Origin: Candidatus Mediterraneibacter excrementavium
GTDB lineage: Bacteria; Bacillota; Clostridia; Lachnospirales; Lachnospiraceae
Length of the DNA stretch: 32,536 bases
Direction of reading: 5' to 3'
NCBI GenBank assembly: GCA_019120275.1
Contig: DWVL01000091.1
Coordinates: forward strand, 1 to 32,536
The translations under genes and the position numbers were made by a program. Shown here one piece after another: positions 29,869 to 32,536 of this stretch (its first letter is position 1; each line of letters opens with the position of its first letter). The notes under the pieces were generated by a model. That model was not told where the DNA came from, searched no databases, and saw only the letters and a program-made list of their open reading frames with translations.

Positions 29869-31155
29869 ATGTCTGACCTGATCATAACGGACGCCGCGGT
29901 GCTGTTCCCGGACGGAACGGTGCGCGGCGGCCGGACCATTGAGATAAAAGACGGGATCATTCAGTCTGTCCGCGAAGCAAAGGAGAGCGACCGGGAACTG
30001 TCGGCAAAGGAGCACATTTCCGGCAGGGGCAAACTGGTCATGCCGGGGCTGGCGGACTGCCACATGCATACCGGGCAGCAGCTCCTGAAAGGCAGGGTGC
30101 TGGACGCCCTTCCGATGATCTGGACGCGGATCATGCTGCCCTTTGAGAGCACCCTTACCGATGAAAAAATGGAACGCAGCGCATCCCTTGCCGCCCTGGA
30201 AATGATCAAGTCCGGCACCACCGCATTTGTGGATGCCGGAAGCTATCATATGGAAGCGGCAGCGGATGTGTACGCGCGCTCGGGGCTTCGCGGCCTTCTC
30301 TCTGCATCCACCATGGATGAGAAGGGGCTGCCGGAATCCATTGCACAGAATGCAGATGAAGCGCTGGCCCAGACCGACCGGCTTTATGATGCATACAACG
30401 GAAAAGGAAATCTGAAAGTGGCCTACTCCCTGCGCTCCCTGATCTCCTGTTCGGACGAGCTGAACCGGAAGGTGTCGGAGCGGGCGAAAGAGCGGGGGGC
30501 AAAACTGCAGGTCCACATGAATGAATACGCCGGGGAGGTCAATTTCTTCCTGGCAAATAAACAGATGCGGCCTTTTGAATACATGGATTCCATCGGGGCG
30601 CTGGACGGGGATTTCATCGCCGCCCACTGCCTGCTCCTCTCAGAGCATGAAAAGGAACTGCTGGCGGAGCGTGAGGTAAAAGTCTGCCACTGCCCGTTCA
30701 GCAACTGCGGCAAAGGTGCGCCGGATACGCCGTCTTTACAGGCTCGCGGGATCTGCGTGGGACTGGGGACGGACGGGGCGGCCCACGGGGGCTTAAGCCT
30801 GTGGAATGAGATGAAGATCTTCCGGTCTGTCATGAACGTGGAATACGGAAGCCGCCTCAATGAACCGGCGGTCATGCCGGCCCGGGAGATCCTGCGCATG
30901 GCGACGGAGAACGGATACCGGCTGATGGGCGAGGACGGCGGTGTGATCGCGCCGGGAAAGCAGGCGGATCTCATTACCATTAATCTGATGCAGCCCCATC
31001 TTTACCCTACCGGAAATCTCGTCAACACACTGCTGGAGTGCGTGACGGCCGGGGATGTATGCGACAATATCGTAAACGGAAAGATCCTGATGCGGGACCG
31101 GGAAGTGCTCACACTGGATGAGGAGAAAATCATGAAAGAGGCGGCAGAATTATGA
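29869..31155 (+). CDS. Amidohydrolase family protein (TrzN/SsnA-like deaminase or hydrolase)
   Basis: A 428-residue metal-dependent hydrolase of the amidohydrolase superfamily. The first metal ligands are His65 and His67 in DCHMHT, followed by HMNEY, AAHC and the Asp of GLGTDGAAHGG, the set expected of the mononuclear deaminase/chlorohydrolase group (MtaD, TrzN, SsnA). Such enzymes remove an amine or halide from a heterocycle. The substrate is not known. ATG 29869 is chosen for GGAGGG at good spacing; an in-frame ATG at 29848 lacks one. The last 4 bases overlap the TauE/SafE gene. Confidence 0.88.
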   Translation: MSDLIITDAAVLFPDGTVRGGRTIEIKDGIIQSVREAKESDRELSAKEHISGRGKLVMPGLADCHMHTGQQLLKGRVLDALPMIWTRIMLPFESTLTDEKMERSASLAALEMIKSGTTAFVDAGSYHMEAAADVYARSGLRGLLSASTMDEKGLPESIAQNADEALAQTDRLYDAYNGKGNLKVAYSLRSLISCSDELNRKVSERAKERGAKLQVHMNEYAGEVNFFLANKQMRPFEYMDSIGALDGDFIAAHCLLLSEHEKELLAEREVKVCHCPFSNCGKGAPDTPSLQARGICVGLGTDGAAHGGLSLWNEMKIFRSVMNVEYGSRLNEPAVMPAREILRMATENGYRLMGEDGGVIAPGKQADLITINLMQPHLYPTGNLVNTLLECVTAGDVCDNIVNGKILMRDREVLTLDEEKIMKEAAEL

Positions 31156-31910
31156 GTATGATCCTGATCCTTCTTCTGAACCTTCTGGTGGGCGCATGCA
31201 TCGGTCTTACCGGCATCGCCGGATTCCTGCTCCCGATGTTCTATACCGGCTTTCTCGGGATGCCTGCCGGAGAATCGCTGGCATTAAGCTTTTCCGCCTT
31301 TCTCATTTCGGGCGTGCTGGGTTCGGTGACCTATTACCGTCAGGGCAACCTGGACCTGAAGCCGGCGGTGATCCTCTCGGCGGGCAGCCTTCCCGGGGCG
31401 CTGGCCGGCGTGTGGGTCAACCTGCTGATCCCCGAGGATGTGATGCAGATGATCCTCTATATCGTGGTGCTTGTCTCGGGCATCTCCATCCTTCTCCGGA
31501 AGGACGCGAAAACGGACGGGCCGGAGAGACAGATGACTGTGGCCGGAACGAAGGCGGTCCTGTTCTTCCTGCTGGGTGTGGCGACGGGCGCGGTCTGCGC
31601 GGCGTCCGGGGCCGGAGGCCCGGTGCTGGTCATGCCGCTTCTGACGCTGATCGGATTCCCGGCGCACACGGCCGTGGGCATCTCTCTCTTTAATTCAGTC
31701 TTTATCGCACTGCCGGCGGCGGGCGGATACCTCTGGAGCGGGGCGGAGAATACGGAAATGTTCCTGCTGCTCATACCGGTCCTTATCGCCCACGGGACCG
31801 GCGTGGCGTTCGGGAGCAGAAATGCGGAAAAGATCGATCCGGCGATGCTCAAACGCATCGTGGCGGCGGCATCCATCGCCATCGCCCTTATAAAGCTTTT
31901 CCTGCAGTGA
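31152..31910 (+). CDS. TauE/SafE (TSUP) family anion exporter
   Basis: A 252-residue membrane protein with about eight helices in two related halves: GACIGLTGIAGFLLPMFY in the first and GAVCAASGAGGPVLVMPLL in the second, the inverted-repeat signature of the family. Known members export sulfite, sulfoacetate or related organic anions. It overlaps the amidohydrolase by 4 bases and is the last gene of the operon, so it may remove an end product of the pathway. Confidence 0.9.
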   Translation: MSMILILLLNLLVGACIGLTGIAGFLLPMFYTGFLGMPAGESLALSFSAFLISGVLGSVTYYRQGNLDLKPAVILSAGSLPGALAGVWVNLLIPEDVMQMILYIVVLVSGISILLRKDAKTDGPERQMTVAGTKAVLFFLLGVATGAVCAASGAGGPVLVMPLLTLIGFPAHTAVGISLFNSVFIALPAAGGYLWSGAENTEMFLLLIPVLIAHGTGVAFGSRNAEKIDPAMLKRIVAAASIAIALIKLFLQ

Positions 31911-32007
31911 CAGCCAGCTGCCGGTATGCCGGAACAGGACTTAAACAGCCCGACGGACGAAGCGTCATCCGGAATATTCAGAATATGTATAATTCCCGAT
32001 AAAACGC
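31911..32007 (+). other. Intergenic region before the ppdK promoter
   Basis: No gene and no clear terminator. It holds a lone TATAAT (31988-31993) without a -35 and a short GGAAT/ATTCC dyad. Confidence 0.35.
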
Positions 32008-32036
32008 TTGACGCAATGGACTGAAACCATTAAAAT
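32008..32036 (+). promoter_or_regulatory. Promoter of ppdK
   Basis: TTGACG (32008-32013), a 17-base spacer and TAAAAT (32031-32036). Downstream, GCGAAATATT and AATATTTGC (about 32043-32066) can form a short 5' hairpin with one bulged base. Confidence 0.75.
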
Positions 32037-32093
32037 ATTATATGCGAAATATTACGGAAATATTTGCAAATTTATTGAGGAGGTCATTGGAAC

Positions 32094-32536
32094 ATGGCAA
32101 CAAAATGGGTTTATATGTTCAAAGAAGGTAACGCGACAATGAGAAACCTTCTTGGCGGCAAAGGCGCCAACCTTGCAGAGATGACAGGCCTGGGCCTTCC
32201 GGTTCCGCAGGGATTCACTGTTACAACAGAGGCTTGTACACAGTACTATGAGGACGGAAGACAGATCAACGACGAGATCATGGGCCAGATCATGGATGCA
32301 ATGGCAAAACTCGAGGAGATCACAGGAAAGAAATTCGGAGACAAAGAGAATCCGCTTCTCGTTTCCGTACGTTCCGGTGCAAGAGCTTCCATGCCGGGTA
32401 TGATGGACACGATCCTGAACCTGGGTCTGAATGAAGAAGTTGTTGAGGCGCTGGCGTCTGCATCAGGCAACGAGCGCTGGGCATGGGACTGCTACAGAAG
32501 ATTCATCCAGATGTATTCTGACGTAGTTATGGAAGT
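32094..32536 (+). CDS. ppdK: Pyruvate, phosphate dikinase (N-terminal part, cut by window end)
   Basis: The first 147 codons of an enzyme usually about 875 residues long. [30 protein letters not shown] is the standard PPDK start; [20 protein letters not shown] and [21 protein letters not shown] belong to its ATP-grasp nucleotide-binding domain. The enzyme interconverts pyruvate, ATP and phosphate with PEP, AMP and pyrophosphate. GAGGAGG precedes the ATG. Codon use is highly biased, as expected for an abundant enzyme in anaerobes. The catalytic His and PEP domains lie beyond the window. Confidence 0.96.
   Translation, partial: MATKWVYMFKEGNATMRNLLGGKGANLAEMTGLGLPVPQGFTVTTEACTQYYEDGRQINDEIMGQIMDAMAKLEEITGKKFGDKENPLLVSVRSGARASMPGMMDTILNLGLNEEVVEALASASGNERWAWDCYRRFIQMYSDVVME

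Overview
The window looks like a chromosomal segment of a Gram-positive anaerobe of the Clostridia, most likely Lachnospiraceae. The evidence is a moderately high GC content, strong AGGAGG-type ribosome binding sites, TTGACA/TATAAT promoters with 17-base spacing, an ECF-type riboflavin transporter under an FMN riboswitch, a single-chain glycyl-tRNA synthetase, pyruvate phosphate dikinase, and DUF5685, YitT and YdbS/YdbT-type proteins. The species cannot be named from the sequence alone. No rRNA, tRNA, CRISPR array or prophage was seen.

Layout. 1-2490: the end of a hexitol-phosphate operon (GatD-like dehydrogenase, PfkB-type sugar-phosphate kinase, aldo/keto reductase), closed by a terminator. 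2629-3977: an orphan branched-chain amino-acid-type binding lipoprotein with a strong promoter, a candidate cre site and a terminator. 4092-6234: an overlapping trio of DUF5685 protein, Cys-tailed DnaJ-domain protein and membrane protein. 6386-7360: FMN riboswitch and RibU. 7380-10962: secreted SleB-type cell wall hydrolase, GNAT acetyltransferase, and convergent topoisomerase III. 11026-14812: YitT transporter-like protein (minus strand), a short enolase-derived protein without the catalytic barrel, and a YdbS/YdbT-like PH-domain pair. 14871-18795: large M16C metalloprotease, then Era. 18802-21728: an HxlR regulator divergent from an NAD(P)-binding oxidoreductase, a zinc macrodomain ADP-ribosyl hydrolase and a SirTM sirtuin. 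21783-25189: DUF134-NifX fusion, YqzL-like small protein, RecO and GlyS. 25201-26150: a complete REP/RAYT transposable element of low GC. 26173-31910: M18 aminopeptidase, a Crp/Fnr-type regulator, and a divergent four-gene operon (DUF3100 membrane protein, small membrane protein, amidohydrolase, TauE/SafE exporter). 32094-end: start of ppdK.

How it fits together. Most genes are housekeeping or small metabolic units. Four parts stand out. (1) The enolase-like gene at 12013-12681 joins the enolase N-terminal domain directly to the extreme C-terminus and has lost the recognisable catalytic residues. (2) The RAYT transposase is flanked by 77-bp inverted ends built from 22-bp modules. The 33-nt terminal hairpin recurs as a solo copy directly before era. 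(3) The HxlR-oxidoreductase-macrodomain-SirTM cassette looks like a small reversible ADP-ribosylation module under redox control, without the usual lipoyl-carrier partners in this window. (4) The DUF3100-amidohydrolase-TauE operon, with a 21-bp inverted repeat over its promoter, looks like an uncharacterised uptake, hydrolysis and export pathway.
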